Made by a program: the position numbers and the translations under genes. 12,995 nucleotides of DNA from JBBDJG01 sp040880005. Its GTDB lineage: Bacteria > Actinomycetota > Thermoleophilia > Solirubrobacterales > JBBDJG01. Within the stretch, counting starts at the first letter, position 1. Each line of letters starts with the position of its first letter. The stretch lies in the NCBI GenBank assembly GCA_040880005.1, contig JBBDJG010000032.1:1-12995 (forward strand), read 5' to 3'. Shown here piece after piece: positions 12,323 to 12,995 of the stretch. A model generated the notes under the pieces. That model ran no database searches. It was not told the DNA's origin and saw only the letters and a list, made by a program, of their open reading frames with translations.

Positions 12323-12995
12323 TCAGGTGACATAGCCCTCGTAAACGCACGTGCCGGCGGGCAGTCCGAGGATGTTCACACCAGCCACGAGTTCGCCGTG
12401 CAGCGAGGTTCCGTCGGGAGCCAACGCGTAGCCGTCGCTTTCGTGGTCGATCTGGGCCGTGCCCGTACCGATCGTGGCGTTGACGAAGTCACGGTTCGCC
12501 TCGGCCGTGGTCGTGTCGAGATCCGGAGTCGTGTCGGACCCGTCGAACGCGGAGTTGTCCTGCGTAGTCGAGATCAGGATGTTTGCTATGTCGTTACCAC
12601 CGGAATTGATCGTGCACTTGGCGGTCAGCGTGAAAGGCCCCTTTGTAAACATGTTCTGCGTTTGACTGTTCGTCAGGGTGAAGCGGGCGATCCGCTGCAC
12701 GTCCAGGTACCCGCTCGCGGCCCTGTTGCCGAGCTTGTCCGCGTTCGGCACCGTGCCGATGCTGGACTCGTTGAGCTTCGCGCCGGTGACCGCGTCGTCA
12801 CCGATTTGACTGACGCCTACGGCCTTGTTACTGATCTTGGAGCGCGTGACCGCTCGCTTCCTGATCTTGGCCGTTCTGACAGCGTTCTTCTTGAGCTGCC
12901 GCGGGCCGACACTGTTCTTCGGCAACGACAATGCATAGCCGGTACCGCCCAGCGCCACGAACAGCGCGAGGGTCGCTATCACGAACGCGGGCGAC
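12323..12995 (-). CDS. Exported surface protein with ten-residue N-terminal repeats (start outside window)
   Basis: The reading frame is open to the edge of the window, so the gene is 5'-partial. The visible part opens SPAFVIATLALFVALGGTGYA, which reads as the hydrophobic core and AxA-like end of a signal peptide or membrane anchor. A GTG at 12982 lies inside this segment and is unlikely to be the true start. Five imperfect ten-residue units follow: NSVGPRQLKK, NAVRTAKIRK, RAVTRSKISN, KAVGVSQIGD and DAVTGAKLNE. A linker leads to a ~140-residue C-terminal domain of beta-type sequence with two cysteines (TAKCTIN and AGTCVYEG), possibly a disulfide. I associate this layout with abundant Thermoleophilia surface proteins; no enzymatic motif is seen. 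Likely outside the cell or in the envelope; function unknown. Confidence 0.8.
   Translation of the reverse strand, partial: SPAFVIATLALFVALGGTGYALSLPKNSVGPRQLKKNAVRTAKIRKRAVTRSKISNKAVGVSQIGDDAVTGAKLNESSIGTVPNADKLGNRAASGYLDVQRIARFTLTNSQTQNMFTKGPFTLTAKCTINSGGNDIANILISTTQDNSAFDGSDTTPDLDTTTAEANRDFVNATIGTGTAQIDHESDGYALAPDGTSLHGELVAGVNILGLPAGTCVYEGYVT

Noticed and set aside
1..12995. CRISPR array, tRNA, rRNA or prophage
   Set aside because: No regularly spaced direct repeats, no cloverleaf-like stretches and no phage structural or integrase genes were seen.

Overview
The window reads as chromosomal DNA of a high-GC actinobacterium. The best guess is class Thermoleophilia (Solirubrobacterales/Gaiellales-like). 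The basis is the GC-rich codon use, the actinobacterial family set, frequent GTG starts with TANNNT boxes six bases upstream (leaderless style), and two exported proteins of a type I associate with that class. One opens with a hydrophobic 'LALFVALGGTGYA' segment followed by ten-residue repeats; the other ends in a Lys/Arg-rich tail. This placement is from memory of family style, not from a search.

Layout. (1) 51-1022 (-) is a MeaB/ArgK-type GTPase, the chaperone of methylmalonyl-CoA mutase. (2) 1047-6193 is a polysaccharide block. It holds a left-handed beta-helix O-acyltransferase (+), a minus-strand operon read as methyltransferase > GH57 glucan-branching-type enzyme > GT4 glycosyltransferase, and a second, divergent SAM methyltransferase (+). 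The operon's order and sizes (254/510/396 aa) match the mycobacterial Rv3030-Rv3031-Rv3032 genes for methylglucose lipopolysaccharide (MGLP). (3) 6209-6376 is a 168-bp non-coding element made almost wholly of nested inverted repeats, MITE-like in form. (4) 6386-7024 (+) is a stand-alone LON substrate-binding-domain protein. (5) 7025-8614 (-) is a gamma-glutamyltranspeptidase-family enzyme without a signal peptide. (6) 8639-9814 (-) is an exported protein of unknown function. (7) 9876-11213 and 11200-12186 (-) are ftsZ and an upstream ParA-type ATPase gene overlapping it by 14 bp. (8) 12323-12995 (-) is the 3' part of a repeat-bearing surface protein whose start lies outside the window.

How the genes may work together. 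GT4 and GH57 would build and branch (or remodel) an alpha-1,4-glucan, the methyltransferases could O-methylate it, and the acyltransferase could esterify it. That would be an MGLP-like polymethylated polysaccharide in a lineage not known for it. The parA-ftsZ pair forms a small division/segregation operon with neither parB nor other dcw genes beside it. Both proteins carry long, probably disordered N-terminal tails.

No tRNA, rRNA, CRISPR array, complete insertion sequence or prophage gene was seen. No gene-free stretch exceeds 300 bases. The largest is 6194-6385, mostly the inverted-repeat element; 12187-12322 holds a GC-rich hairpin.
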